DNA from: UBA2279 sp041595875
GTDB lineage: Bacteria > Actinomycetota > Coriobacteriia > Anaerosomatales > Anaerosomataceae
Direction: 5' to 3'
Assembly (NCBI GenBank): GCA_041595875.1
Contig: JBFHJN010000006.1
Coordinates: 1 to 64,000, forward strand
Length of the DNA: 64,000 bases
The notes beneath the pieces were generated by a model. The model had not been told where the DNA came from. It saw nothing but the letters and a program-made list of their open reading frames with translations, and made no database searches. Each line of letters opens with the position of its first letter. Positions within the stretch are counted from its first letter, which is position 1. Made by a program: the position numbers and the translations under genes. Of the stretch, positions 1 to 8,503 are shown piece by piece.

Positions 1-1
1 C

Positions 2-28
2 GAGGCCATGCGCATCATCTGCGAGTAG
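2..28 (+). CDS. possible 3' end of an upstream gene (partial)
   Basis: One frame is open from the window edge to a TAG stop and would encode a C-terminus ending EAMRIICE. It lies just upstream of a strong hairpin that could be its terminator. Too little is visible to name a product; a second frame is open to position 39, so the reading frame itself is uncertain. Confidence 0.25.
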   Translation, partial: EAMRIICE

Positions 29-55
29 GTGTAGACTGACATCTCGGCGCATACA

Positions 56-87
56 GCGTCGCTCCGGGCCATCGCCCGGGGCGACGC
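56..87 (+). terminator. strong hairpin, probable terminator of the upstream gene
   Basis: Two nearly contiguous paired blocks (GCGTCGC with GCGACGC, and CCGGGC with GCCCGG) close on a CATC loop. The following bases are only moderately T-rich (TTGCATTT), so termination is plausible but not certain. It lies 33 bases before the likely start of the MFS gene. Confidence 0.45.
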
Positions 88-120
88 TTGCATTTCCACA
101 AAGGAGTTGAGTCCGTCACT

Positions 121-1464
121 GTGTCTGGCACCCCACTCACCAAGCCCCATGAACCACAGGCTCCCCTGCCCCAGGACACGCCCACCTATGAAGCGGACGT
201 CTCCAGCCCTCCTCGGCGAATACTCCGTGGCCTCAAGACCTTCGAGTCATTCGGCTACCGCGACTACACGTACTTCTTCTTTGGAGCGCTGCTGTCCAAC
301 ATCGGGACATGGACGCAGACAGTGGCGCTCGGCTGGGTCGTCTACCAGCTCACGGGGTCGTCGTCGTCGCTCGGCCTGGTCAACTTCCTCACAGGCATCC
401 CCGTCTTCTTGCTCACCATATTCGCCGGCACTCTTGCAGACCGGCTCGACCGCCGAAAGCTGCTGATCGTCTCGCAGGTCATTTTGATGGGGCAAGCCAT
501 TGCTTTTGCAGCGCTCAACCAAACGGGTCACTTCACGATGGCATGGATCTATGGACTGTCGCTCGCTGGCGGTGTCGTCTCGGCGTTCATGTTCCCTGCC
601 TGGCAAGCGATGGTGCCAGACCTCGTGCCTCGCTCTTCGTTGCTGAACGCTATCGCGCTCAGTTCCGCGCAGTTCAACGCCGCACGGCTCATTGGGCCTA
701 TGGTGACAGCCGCGATCATCGCCGCATTCAGCGCGAACGAACAACTGGGTATTACCGCGGTCTTCGTGATCAACGCGACAAGCTTCCTTTTCGTCATCTG
801 GGCGCTTACCGTGATCAGACCGAACCAGGTGCGGCGCGCGGCGGATGCGCCGGATGACGGCGGCCTGGGCGCCGGTCTGGCCTACGCACGCAAGCATCCG
901 CACGTGGCCATGCACCTTCTGACGGCAGTGATGCTCACCATCTTCGGGATGCCATTCATGACGCTTCTGCCCGCGTTCGCGGCTGACACCCTTGGTCTTG
1001 GGAGCACCGGCTACTCGGCGCTGATGGGCTTCAATGGCGCCGGAGCGCTCATAGGTGCGCTGACGGTGGCCTCACTCCCCAGAAGCGTGAAGCGCGAGAG
1101 CATCATCCGCTACTCGCTCACGGCCATGGCTGTAGGCGTCCTGGCGTTGTCCTTCGTACGCGCCTACGTGCTGGTGGCTGTACTGCTTGTGGCACTGGGA
1201 GCAGTCTTCTTGGCCTGCGTATCCAGCATCAACACCAACCTGCAGACGGCGGTTCCCAACGAACTCCGCGGCCGTGTTATGGCACTGTTCGTACTCTCCT
1301 TCATGGGAATGATGCCGTTTGGATCGCTGGCCTTTGGCGCGCTCGCAGATGCCATCGGTGTGACGTGGGCGATCTTCGCAGGCGCCCTGGTCTTGCTGGC
1401 GTACTGTCTCATGCTGCTGACCAAGCCACGTCTGCTATGCGAGACAAGCCCAAAGAGCCGCTAG
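121..1464 (+). CDS. MFS exporter (MFS_3 / EntS-like)
   Basis: A major facilitator superfamily permease, about 447 aa. About twelve hydrophobic segments are visible, with the classic loop 2-3 motif region (GTLADRLDRRKLL) after TM2-3 and NELRGRVMALF in the second half. These are typical of the MFS_3/EntS group that exports siderophores, drugs or other small molecules. The GTG at 121 is preferred over the in-frame TTG at 88, because an AAGGAG lies at 101-106, although its spacing of 14 bases is long. The first ~50 residues are a proline-rich cytoplasmic tail. The gene stands alone before the 6C RNA. The substrate cannot be read from sequence. Confidence 0.85.
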   Translation: MSGTPLTKPHEPQAPLPQDTPTYEADVSSPPRRILRGLKTFESFGYRDYTYFFFGALLSNIGTWTQTVALGWVVYQLTGSSSSLGLVNFLTGIPVFLLTIFAGTLADRLDRRKLLIVSQVILMGQAIAFAALNQTGHFTMAWIYGLSLAGGVVSAFMFPAWQAMVPDLVPRSSLLNAIALSSAQFNAARLIGPMVTAAIIAAFSANEQLGITAVFVINATSFLFVIWALTVIRPNQVRRAADAPDDGGLGAGLAYARKHPHVAMHLLTAVMLTIFGMPFMTLLPAFAADTLGLGSTGYSALMGFNGAGALIGALTVASLPRSVKRESIIRYSLTAMAVGVLALSFVRAYVLVAVLLVALGAVFLACVSSINTNLQTAVPNELRGRVMALFVLSFMGMMPFGSLAFGALADAIGVTWAIFAGALVLLAYCLMLLTKPRLLCETSPKSR

Positions 1465-1524
1465 CGCAAGACGGCGAAGCCCTCTAGGTGTCGCGGTTTT
1501 GGCATACACATTGCTTAATGCTTA

Positions 1525-1665
1525 ACAGAGCTGAGCGACCCGCAACCCCTCCCCCCCTCGGAAGCGGGACACGCCGCTCGAACTAAGCGAGACGCGTCCC
1601 CCCGCGCATCTCGCTCCTCTTTCAAAGAGGAACGCGAAAGGCCCGCGACTAGCGGGCCTTTCGTA
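1525..1665 (+). ncRNA. 6C RNA (C-rich double-hairpin small RNA)
   Basis: The intergenic region folds into the 6C RNA arrangement described in Actinobacteria. Hairpin 1 pairs CCCGC (1539-1543) with GCGGG (1564-1568) around a loop holding a run of seven C. Hairpin 2 pairs GCGAGA plus CGCG (1587-1596) with CGCG and TCTCGC (1603-1614) around a loop of T and six C. A small CCTCTTT/AAAGAGG hairpin (1616-1630) follows, then an intrinsic terminator (1637-1661). The segment lacks a good ORF and lies between the MFS gene and the convergent pst operon. The exact 5' end is inferred. Mycobacterial 6C RNA is known to act by base pairing of its C-rich loops with G-rich mRNA; targets here are unknown. Confidence 0.82.
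1637..1665 (+). terminator. terminator of 6C RNA, probably bidirectional with pstB
   Basis: AAAGGCCCGC pairs with GCGGGCCTTT around a short GACTA loop. T residues flank the stem on both strands, so it can end both the plus-strand small RNA and the minus-strand pst transcript, whose last stop codon is at 1683. Confidence 0.75.
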
Positions 1666-1682
1666 TTGAGATGTGTCTCCCC

Positions 1683-2465
1683 CTAGCCAAAGCGCCCCGT
1701 TATGTATGACTCGGTGCGCTTGTCATCGGGATTGGTGAATATCTTCTTCGTATCCCCCATCTCGATAAGATGAGCAGGCTCTTCCATCGACTCACGCAGC
1801 ATGAAGGCTGTCCGATCAGAGATGCGGGCAGCCTGCTGCATATTGTGAGTGACGATGACCACGGTCACCGAGGACTTGAGCTCGACGATCGTGTCCTCGA
1901 TCTGCTGTGTCGAGATGGGATCGAGCGCTGATGCCGGCTCGTCCATCAGCAGCACCTCTGGCGTGGTCGCCAAAGCACGCGCGATGCATAGACGCTGCTG
2001 CTGGCCACCGGAGAGCTCAAAAGCATGCTTCTTGAGGTTCTTCTTGACCTCGTCATAGAGCGCCGAGCGTCGCAAAGACTCCACTACCAGCTCGTCAAGG
2101 TCACCGCGACGTCGAATGCCCTGTGTCCGCGGGCCATACGCGACGTTGTCGTAGATAGACATGGGAAACGGGTTAGGCCGCTGGAAGACCTGCCCCACTC
2201 GCATGCGGAGCTCGACGGGATCCATCGCTTTGCCCATGATGCTCTGCTGGTCCAGGGTGATGCGTCCGCCGACGTGCACGTTGCCCAACTCGTCATTCAT
2301 GCGGTTCAAGCACCGCAGCAACGTGGACTTGCCGCATCCAGACGGACCGATGAGTGCGGTGACGGCCCTGGACGGGACTTGCATATCAACACCCTCGATG
2401 ACGAGGTCGCGCCCATAGGCCACCGACACCCCTTCAAGTGTGAAGCTGCCTTTGGCTTCTACCAC
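1683..2465 (-). CDS. pstB: phosphate ABC transporter ATP-binding protein PstB
   Basis: ATPase of the high-affinity phosphate importer, acting on the cytoplasmic face of PstC/PstA. Walker A (GPSGCGKST) lies at about residues 40-48. The signature LSGGQQQR and Walker B LLMDEP follow in the middle third, and the switch histidine is in VTHNMQQ. The start is placed at GTG 2465, because AAAGGAGG sits eight bases upstream and the resulting 260 aa fits the family. Longer in-frame starts would run deep into pstA. It overlaps the pstA stop by seven bases and is the last gene of pstSCAB. A phoU gene, which often follows, is absent. Confidence 0.95.
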   Translation of the reverse strand: MVEAKGSFTLEGVSVAYGRDLVIEGVDMQVPSRAVTALIGPSGCGKSTLLRCLNRMNDELGNVHVGGRITLDQQSIMGKAMDPVELRMRVGQVFQRPNPFPMSIYDNVAYGPRTQGIRRRGDLDELVVESLRRSALYDEVKKNLKKHAFELSGGQQQRLCIARALATTPEVLLMDEPASALDPISTQQIEDTIVELKSSVTVVIVTHNMQQAARISDRTAFMLRESMEEPAHLIEMGDTKKIFTNPDDKRTESYITGRFG

Positions 2466-3325
2466 CGGATCTTCCTCCTTTGTACAGAGCGCCATACCGC
2501 GGCGGCCACGCTCACGGTACTGACCCCGACGACAAGAACCAGCGCGGTTCCCCACACGAGGTCTTCGCTCCAACCGGGTACGGACGTGACCTGCGCGTAA
2601 ATGTGGTATGGCAGAGCCATCACGCGGTCCATGGGTGACTGCGGTATCTGCGGAGACATGAACACCGCAGCAGTGAACAGGATAGGGGCGGTCTCACCGG
2701 CGGCACGTGCGAGGCCCAGGATCGAGCCGGTGAGAATGCCCGGCATCGATGCCGGTAAGACGACCTTCTGGACGGTGCGCCATTTCGTGGAACCAAGAGC
2801 CAGCGAGGCGTGACGCAAGTCCTGTGGCACCTGCCTGAGCGCCTCCTCGGTGGCGGTGATAACCACCGGCAGCGTCATGCACGTCAAGGTCAGCGCGCCG
2901 GAAAGAACCGAGACCTTGAAGTTCGCCAGCATCACGAAGGCGGCAAGGCCGAACAGTCCGTACACGATCGAAGGCACCCCCGCCATGTTCGTGATAGCAA
3001 GGCGGATGGCGCGGGTGAGGATGTTTCTGGGCGCATACTCCGAGAGATACACGCCGGCAAGCACGCCGATAGGCAGGGTGAACGCAGCCGTCAGTCCAAC
3101 GAGCCACAACGTGCCAGCGATCGCAGGCCCGATGCCGCCCTCGCGACCAAGCTTCACCGGGTTGGTCGTCAGGAAGTCCCAACTGATGGCGCGATAGCCC
3201 CTGGAAACGATATAGGCGAACACCGCAACTGCAATGGCTACGACCGTTGCCGCCATGAGCCCAAGCATGACCTTGGCGACCGTCTCGGCCATACGCGCGC
3301 GCCGGATCCTGCTCATCGGCGCCAC
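2459..3325 (-). CDS. pstA: phosphate ABC transporter permease PstA
   Basis: Inner-membrane permease of the Pst importer, 288 aa with six predicted membrane spans. The BPD_transp_1 coupling region is visible as EALRQVPQDLRHASLALGSTKWRTV about two-thirds along, followed by the GxxLGxARAxGETAP motif typical of PstA/PstC. It pairs with PstC to form the channel driven by PstB. Its ATG at 3325 overlaps the end of pstC by 13 bases and its stop overlaps the pstB start, consistent with translational coupling in one operon. Confidence 0.95.
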   Translation of the reverse strand: MAPMSRIRRARMAETVAKVMLGLMAATVVAIAVAVFAYIVSRGYRAISWDFLTTNPVKLGREGGIGPAIAGTLWLVGLTAAFTLPIGVLAGVYLSEYAPRNILTRAIRLAITNMAGVPSIVYGLFGLAAFVMLANFKVSVLSGALTLTCMTLPVVITATEEALRQVPQDLRHASLALGSTKWRTVQKVVLPASMPGILTGSILGLARAAGETAPILFTAAVFMSPQIPQSPMDRVMALPYHIYAQVTSVPGWSEDLVWGTALVLVVGVSTVSVAAAVWRSVQRRKIRW

Positions 3326-4242
3326 CTCTTGCGCTGGCGCTCCAACACAAGGTCCGCCGCAAGATTGATGATGAACGTGATAGCGAACAGCACAAGACCT
3401 GCCGAGAACAGAGCCGAGTAGTGCAGACCCTTGCGCACGACCTCGCCCATCTCGGCGGCTATCGTACCGGTCATCGTTCGCACTGACTCGAACACGCTCG
3501 TAGGCATGACGGCGGCGTTGCCGGTGAGCATGAGAACCGCCATGGTCTCACCGATGGCGCGTCCTAGTCCGAGCATGACGGCGGCGAAGATGCCCGATGA
3601 TGCCGCTGGGAGCACCACCTTGTGAACGGTCTGCCATCGCGTGTTGCCCAGGGCAAGAGAACCCTGGCGCAGGGAGTCGGGCACGGCATGGAGGGCGTCC
3701 TCGGAAATAGACAGCACTGTTGGGATAGACATCACGCCCAGCACGATGCCTCCGGTAAGCGCGGTCATGCCGCTATCAAGCGCAAAGGTGACCCGCACCC
3801 ACGGAATCAGGACCGCCACGCCGATAAGGCCGTATACGACCGAGGGCACCGCTGCCATGAACTCGACAACGGTCTTGGCGACCTCGCGGGCCGTGTCATG
3901 TGCGAACTCCGCAAGATAGACCGCTGCACCTATGCCCAGGGGCACCGAGACCGCCAGAGCAACCGTGGTGACGAACAGGGAGCCTACGATGAGCGGGAGA
4001 AAGCCGAACTGCGCGTTGTTTGAGGTGGGATACCACGCGGTGCCCGAGAGCATCGTCGTGAGCCCCACCTCATCGAGGGAGCGCAGCGCGTTGGTGAACA
4101 AGAACAGTGCGATGGCCGCCAGGATGACGATGGCGAGCCAACCGCATGCGAACACTATGGCGCGAACGACGGCCTCGGTCGCACGGCGTGTGGCCGTGCG
4201 ACCGAGGACCCGTAGGCGCGTGGAGTCTGAGCGCGCCGCCAC
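3313..4242 (-). CDS. pstC: phosphate ABC transporter permease PstC
   Basis: Partner permease of PstA in the phosphate importer. Membrane spans start near residue 30, and the coupling motif EDALHAVPDSLRQGSLALGNTRW is followed by GLGRAIGETMAVLM. The open frame extends far upstream inside pstS, so the start is set at GTG 4242, directly after the pstS stop, giving 309 aa as expected for the family. No clear Shine-Dalgarno is seen; reinitiation after pstS is likely. Confidence 0.93.
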   Translation of the reverse strand: MAARSDSTRLRVLGRTATRRATEAVVRAIVFACGWLAIVILAAIALFLFTNALRSLDEVGLTTMLSGTAWYPTSNNAQFGFLPLIVGSLFVTTVALAVSVPLGIGAAVYLAEFAHDTAREVAKTVVEFMAAVPSVVYGLIGVAVLIPWVRVTFALDSGMTALTGGIVLGVMSIPTVLSISEDALHAVPDSLRQGSLALGNTRWQTVHKVVLPAASSGIFAAVMLGLGRAIGETMAVLMLTGNAAVMPTSVFESVRTMTGTIAAEMGEVVRKGLHYSALFSAGLVLFAITFIINLAADLVLERQRKRWRR

Positions 4243-4243
4243 G

Positions 4244-5128
4244 CTACTGCAGCGGGACGAAGCCCTCGTCCGCGACGATCTGCTGACCGTCGGAGCCGAG
4301 GATCCAGTCCATGTAGGCTTGCATGACGCCGCTGAGCTCCCCGTTGCTGTACATGTAGAGGTAGCGGCTGATGGCGTAGCTGCCATCCATCGCGGTCTCG
4401 ATCGAAGCCTTGACCCCATCGACAGCGATGACTTTGACCGTGTCGGTCAGATAACCAAGACCGATGTAGCCGATCGCGCCATCGTTGGCCGCGACCTCAT
4501 CAGCGATCGCCTGGTTGGAAGGCAGGAGCTTGGCGGAGGCCGCGTACTCGGCATTCTCGTCCTCGGCGGCTACGACCTCCTCCTTGAAGTACTCGTAGGT
4601 ACCCGAGGAGCTGTCACGCGATAGCAAGACGATGGCCTGATCCGCACCGCCGACCTCGCTCCAGTTGGTTATCTCGCCGCGGTAGATCTTCCCGAGCTGC
4701 TCCATCGTGAGGTCCTCGACGTCGTTGGCCGGGTTCACGACGACGGCGATGCCGTCGATGGCGACCTTGTGCTCGACGGGAGTGACTCCGACGGCTTCGG
4801 CCTGCTCGATCTCCTCGTCTTTGATTCCACGGGAGGCGTCAGCGAAGTCCACGGTGCCATTGATCAAAGCAGCGATACCGGTCCCGGAGCCGCCGCCTTT
4901 GACCGAGACCATCACGCCGGGGTTCTCGGTCATGAAAGCCTCGGCCCATGCGCCGGCGACATTCACCAGAGTGTCAGAGCCCTCGACGTTGATCGCGCCG
5001 GTGAGTTCACCCGTCGTACCGTCGACGCCGTCCCCGGAGTCCTGTGTCGAACCACAGCCGGTCAGTGCGAACGCGCCGAACAACATCATTGCCGCGATAC
5101 CGAGAGCAACGATCCGCTTCTTGTTCAC
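4244..5128 (-). CDS. pstS: phosphate-binding lipoprotein PstS
   Basis: Extracytoplasmic phosphate receptor, 294 aa. A lipoprotein signal peptide ends in the lipobox LTGC at about residues 22-25, so the mature protein is tethered by a lipidated cysteine. Phosphate-site motifs of the PBP_like_2 fold are present: GSDTLVN near residue 54, KGGGSGTGIAAL near 78 and SRDSSSGTYEYF near 170. GTG 5128 has GGAGAGG upstream. First gene of pstSCAB and divergent from phoP; the shared upstream region carries Pho boxes, so induction under phosphate limitation is expected. Confidence 0.95.
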   Translation of the reverse strand: MNKKRIVALGIAAMMLFGAFALTGCGSTQDSGDGVDGTTGELTGAINVEGSDTLVNVAGAWAEAFMTENPGVMVSVKGGGSGTGIAALINGTVDFADASRGIKDEEIEQAEAVGVTPVEHKVAIDGIAVVVNPANDVEDLTMEQLGKIYRGEITNWSEVGGADQAIVLLSRDSSSGTYEYFKEEVVAAEDENAEYAASAKLLPSNQAIADEVAANDGAIGYIGLGYLTDTVKVIAVDGVKASIETAMDGSYAISRYLYMYSNGELSGVMQAYMDWILGSDGQQIVADEGFVPLQ

Positions 5129-5229
5129 CGATCCCTCTCCTCACCAGTTGAGTACATGTCCGCCGGAGACGACACGTCCCCGGTACATCAACAGCGTAGT
5201 GAGGACGAACGTGCGAGTGGTTGCACCGA

Positions 5230-5267
5230 TGTAAACCCTTGTGTGCAATGTGTGAACCTATTGTTAA
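5230..5267 (-). promoter_or_regulatory. four tandem Pho boxes upstream of pstS
   Basis: On the minus strand, four TTNACA-like units follow one another: TTAACA (5267-5262), TTCACA (5256-5251), CACACA (5245-5240) and TTTACA (5235-5230). Their start-to-start distances are 11, 11 and 10 bases, one helical turn each. This is the arrangement PhoP proteins bind as tandem dimers. Three units fit well and one is degenerate. The array points toward pstS but also lies about 80 bases before phoP, so it could serve both. Confidence 0.8.
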
Positions 5268-5349
5268 ATGGCTTTTACCCGAGCAGCAAAGGTGGCATCA
5301 TCTGCCACAGGAGCACGCGCTACCGACCTTTGCGATCGGAGTGGAACGC

Positions 5350-6063
5350 ATGGCACGCATCCTTGTGGTCGAAGACGACCCCATCATCCGGCAGACCGTG
5401 GACTATGCCCTGCGTCGTGCCGGCTTCGAGACGCTCACCGCAAGTGACGGCACCGAAGGCCTGGCCATCGCGGAGCATGAAGTGCCCGATCTCATCCTGC
5501 TCGATCTCATGCTCCCCGGCGTCGATGGCTACACGTTCGCAGAGCGCATCAGGACCAAAGACCCGGAGGTCGCCATCGTCATGGTCACAGCACTGGACGC
5601 CGAGCGTGACAAAGTGCGTGGCCTGGATGCCGGAGCCGACGACTACATCACCAAGCCGTTCTCGATGGAAGAGCTGCTCGCTCGTGTGCGAGCCAACCTC
5701 CGAAGAGTGAAGGAACGACGGATCTTGGAGAAAGATGATGTGATAGAGACCGGCGACCTTCGGATAGAGGTGGGCCAGTTCCGGCTGTATGTAGCCGACG
5801 TACCCGTGAAGCTGCGTCTCAAAGAGTTCCAACTCCTGGTGGCACTCGCGTCGAATCCCGGATTCCTGATGTCTCGCCAGCGGCTCGCAAGCGAAGTATG
5901 GGGCTATGAGTTCCTCCCCTCATCCCGCACCATCGACGTCCATATCCGCCGACTGCGTCAGGCGCTTGAAGAGCACTCATCCATCGACTACATACAGACC
6001 GTTCACGGAGTTGGCTACCGCTTCGAAGCCGGGCCGGTGCCGGAAGAAGGCAACCGACCGTGA
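5350..6063 (+). CDS. phoP: PhoP/RegX3-like response regulator (OmpR family)
   Basis: Phosphate-responsive transcription factor by context, 237 aa. Receiver domain residues 1-120 have the acidic pair D9/D10, phospho-acceptor D52 (LLDLMLP) and K102 (TKPF). A winged-helix Trans_reg_C domain fills the C-terminal 100 residues (VHIRRLRQAL, VHGVGYRF). The ATG at 5350 is chosen because the receiver fold starts exactly there; the frame upstream has no family homology. The stop overlaps the kinase start by four bases (GTGA). Location next to Pho boxes and pstS supports a PhoP role over other OmpR members. Confidence 0.85.
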   Translation: MARILVVEDDPIIRQTVDYALRRAGFETLTASDGTEGLAIAEHEVPDLILLDLMLPGVDGYTFAERIRTKDPEVAIVMVTALDAERDKVRGLDAGADDYITKPFSMEELLARVRANLRRVKERRILEKDDVIETGDLRIEVGQFRLYVADVPVKLRLKEFQLLVALASNPGFLMSRQRLASEVWGYEFLPSSRTIDVHIRRLRQALEEHSSIDYIQTVHGVGYRFEAGPVPEEGNRP

Positions 6064-7823
6064 CCGACTCGATGTCAAGATGGGCCGGCTCCTACCGCAT
6101 GAGGCTCGCGCTCGGCTATATGCTCGTCGTGGCCCTGTTCGCGGGCCTGTGGGGCTGGAGCCTTTTCGGTCCGCTGACCACGACCGTGATCGACCAACAG
6201 CAGACCCATCTGCAAAGCGTCGCCCAGGCTGGAGTCCTCGTCCTCGCACAACCGGGAACCGACATCTCAGATTCGGTGCAGCGTCTGGTCGCACGCACCG
6301 ACCTGCGCATGACGGTGGTAGCCTCCGACGGCACCGTACTCGCAGACAGCGAGGAAGATCCCTCTGTGATGGAGAACCACTCCGGTCGTCCGGAGATCGA
6401 GTCGGCACTTGAGGGATCGGTTGGTCGTGACATCCGGGAGTCGGCAACGCAGGGTGTTGAGCAGATGTACGTTGCTGTCCCCGCCACCTACGAAGGCAGA
6501 AGGGTCGCACTCCGGGTCTCTGAGTCGCTGGAGCGAATCAGCGAACTAAGCGCTCAAACACGAAGCACCGGACTCGCTCTTCTCGGCTCCGCGCTGGTAT
6601 TGGCACTGCTGTTCGGATCCCGTATCGCCACGCTGACAGCCCGACCCGTTGAGCGACTCGCCCAGGCCGCCACCACGATGGCCTCGGGGGACCTGGTCGC
6701 ATCCGTGCCGAATGAACCAGGCGCTCTGGCTCCTTTAGCGGATGCGCTCACTCGTTTACGCGCCCAGCTTCGAGAGCGTATCGGGGCGCTGGAGATCGAG
6801 CAGACCAACCTCCGGGCGGTCCTCGATGGCCTTGACGATGCGGTGTTGCTCCTGGACGGCGAGAGGGTCACCATATCCAACCGGGCTGCCGGGGAATTGT
6901 TCAACTTGTCCCCCTACGACAGTGGGCAGCAGACACTAGCCGGATCAGGGCTCCCTGCTTCTGTTGTCTCGGCGATCAGGTCGAACCTGCAGGACAAGAA
7001 GCGGTCGACCGTCGAGCTCGGACCCGACCCCCGTGGCAGGACGCTGCGCGTGAGTGTCGTCCCCATGCAACACGGTGCGGGCGCGCATGGCTCGCTCGTG
7101 GTCATCTCTGATGTGACGACACGGGCAAAGGTCGAACAGATGCGCCGGGACTTCGTCGCCAACGCCTCACATGAGCTCAAGACTCCCACGGCCGGTATCC
7201 TCTTGCTTTCCGAGTCTGCCAGCCACGCGGTGGAAGACGGAGACACCAGACAAGCGATGGCTTTCGTCTCGCAGATTCGAGACGAGGCCACGCGCATGCG
7301 CCAGCTCGTATCGGACCTTCTCGCGCTGTCCCGGCTCGAAACGACACCCGAACAGGGGGCTGTCACCGATGTGCGTGAGGCGGTGGGCCTGTCTTTGTCC
7401 GCCCACTCCCGCGCCGCTGCGGCCAAAGACATCGCACTTCGGGCGGACTTCTCGGCGGTTTCAGACATCGATGTGTTCGTCGCGGCGCATCACACTGATG
7501 TGGCCATCGCGCTCGACAATCTGCTCGCCAACGCAGTGACCTACACGGAGAGCGGCGAGGTGGTCATATCGGCGGATACGACCGCAGACGAGGTCATCAT
7601 CAAGGTCGCTGACACCGGTGTAGGGATACCGGCCGAGGACCTGCCCAGGGTGTTCGAACGCTTCTACCGTGTGGACCGCTCGCGTGTCCGCGACAGTGGA
7701 GGAACGGGCCTGGGGCTCTCGCTTGTAAGGCATGTCGTGGAGCGCTCAAGCGGACGGGTCGACATCGAATCGACGCCGGGCAAGGGCACGTGCGTGAGCA
7801 TCACGTTGCCCCGGGCGCGCTAA
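6060..7823 (+). CDS. phoR: PhoR-like sensor histidine kinase
   Basis: Membrane kinase, 587 aa, partner of the preceding regulator. TM1 lies at about residues 18-38 and an extracytoplasmic sensor region of ~130 residues follows. TM2 is at about 170-192, then come a HAMP linker, a PAS-like segment (about 245-350), and HisKA with phospho-accepting H371 in NASHELKTP. The HATPase_c domain has an N box (DNLLANAV), a G1 box (DTGVGIP) and a G2 box (GGTGLGLSL). This layout matches PhoR. It ends convergently with the PAP2 gene, the two stop codons overlapping by four bases. Confidence 0.88.
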   Translation: MTDSMSRWAGSYRMRLALGYMLVVALFAGLWGWSLFGPLTTTVIDQQQTHLQSVAQAGVLVLAQPGTDISDSVQRLVARTDLRMTVVASDGTVLADSEEDPSVMENHSGRPEIESALEGSVGRDIRESATQGVEQMYVAVPATYEGRRVALRVSESLERISELSAQTRSTGLALLGSALVLALLFGSRIATLTARPVERLAQAATTMASGDLVASVPNEPGALAPLADALTRLRAQLRERIGALEIEQTNLRAVLDGLDDAVLLLDGERVTISNRAAGELFNLSPYDSGQQTLAGSGLPASVVSAIRSNLQDKKRSTVELGPDPRGRTLRVSVVPMQHGAGAHGSLVVISDVTTRAKVEQMRRDFVANASHELKTPTAGILLLSESASHAVEDGDTRQAMAFVSQIRDEATRMRQLVSDLLALSRLETTPEQGAVTDVREAVGLSLSAHSRAAAAKDIALRADFSAVSDIDVFVAAHHTDVAIALDNLLANAVTYTESGEVVISADTTADEVIIKVADTGVGIPAEDLPRVFERFYRVDRSRVRDSGGTGLGLSLVRHVVERSSGRVDIESTPGKGTCVSITLPRAR

Positions 7824-8503
7824 CCTTTCTCGGCCACTCCCGCACCCCATGTGGCGCCAAGGAAGATCATGAGCGTGACCCATGCGGCGCCGAACAGCCA
7901 CCCGCCCACGACATCGCCCATGAAGTGCACGCCCAGGTACACGCGAGAGACCCCCACAAGGACGGCCATCAGCGTGCACAATGCGACGATGACAGCGGAG
8001 CGGCGCAAACGGCGCTCGCCGATGAGCACGACGAATCCCACCACGCCGAAGAACGCCGTCGCGGCGACCGCGTGGCCCGAGGGGAAGCTGTACGAGTCGG
8101 GGATGGCGATCCGCGCCAGCTCAAGGGCGGGCCGGGCGCGATGCACGACAAGCTTGAACAGCTCGCCCATCAGCGCGGCCGACGGCACCGTCAGAAGCAC
8201 CAGCAGCGCCTCTGGCTGACGGCGACGCGCGTAAAGGTACACGGTCGCGGCAAGCGTCAGGACGCTCATGGGCCACAGACTGCCCAGTGCCGTGAACAGG
8301 CGCGCCACCCACTCCACGCCCGGCAACGAGACGCCCCGCACCGCTTCGGATACGTGCGCGTCAAAACTCAGGAACGCCGGCAGCAGAAGAACCGCCACCG
8401 TCAGGATGATGAGGGATACGACCGCGATGCCGAAGGCGAGCACAAGCAGACCCGACCGCGGGTCTCTGCGCCAGGACTGCGGGCGAGGCACCATAGGGCT
8501 CAT
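7820..8503 (-). CDS. PAP2-family membrane phosphatase
   Basis: Integral membrane phosphatase, 227 aa. The three PAP2 signature blocks are present: KLVVHRARP, SFPSGHA (catalytic first histidine) and SRVYLGVHFMGD (second histidine and aspartate). About six hydrophobic spans surround them. Family members remove phosphate from undecaprenyl pyrophosphate, phosphatidate or similar lipid phosphates; which one applies here cannot be decided. The ATG overlaps the stop of the upstream pyrophosphatase gene by four bases, so the two are co-translated. A role in recycling undecaprenyl pyrophosphate is a reasonable guess. Confidence 0.87.
   Translation of the reverse strand: MSPMVPRPQSWRRDPRSGLLVLAFGIAVVSLIILTVAVLLLPAFLSFDAHVSEAVRGVSLPGVEWVARLFTALGSLWPMSVLTLAATVYLYARRRQPEALLVLLTVPSAALMGELFKLVVHRARPALELARIAIPDSYSFPSGHAVAATAFFGVVGFVVLIGERRLRRSAVIVALCTLMAVLVGVSRVYLGVHFMGDVVGGWLFGAAWVTLMIFLGATWGAGVAEKG

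Noticed and set aside
121..132. Twelve bases (GTGTCTGGCACC) shared between the MFS start and the left arm of the palindrome near 30314
   Set aside because: Shared 12-mers are expected in large number by chance within 64 kb, and the first copy lies in coding sequence.
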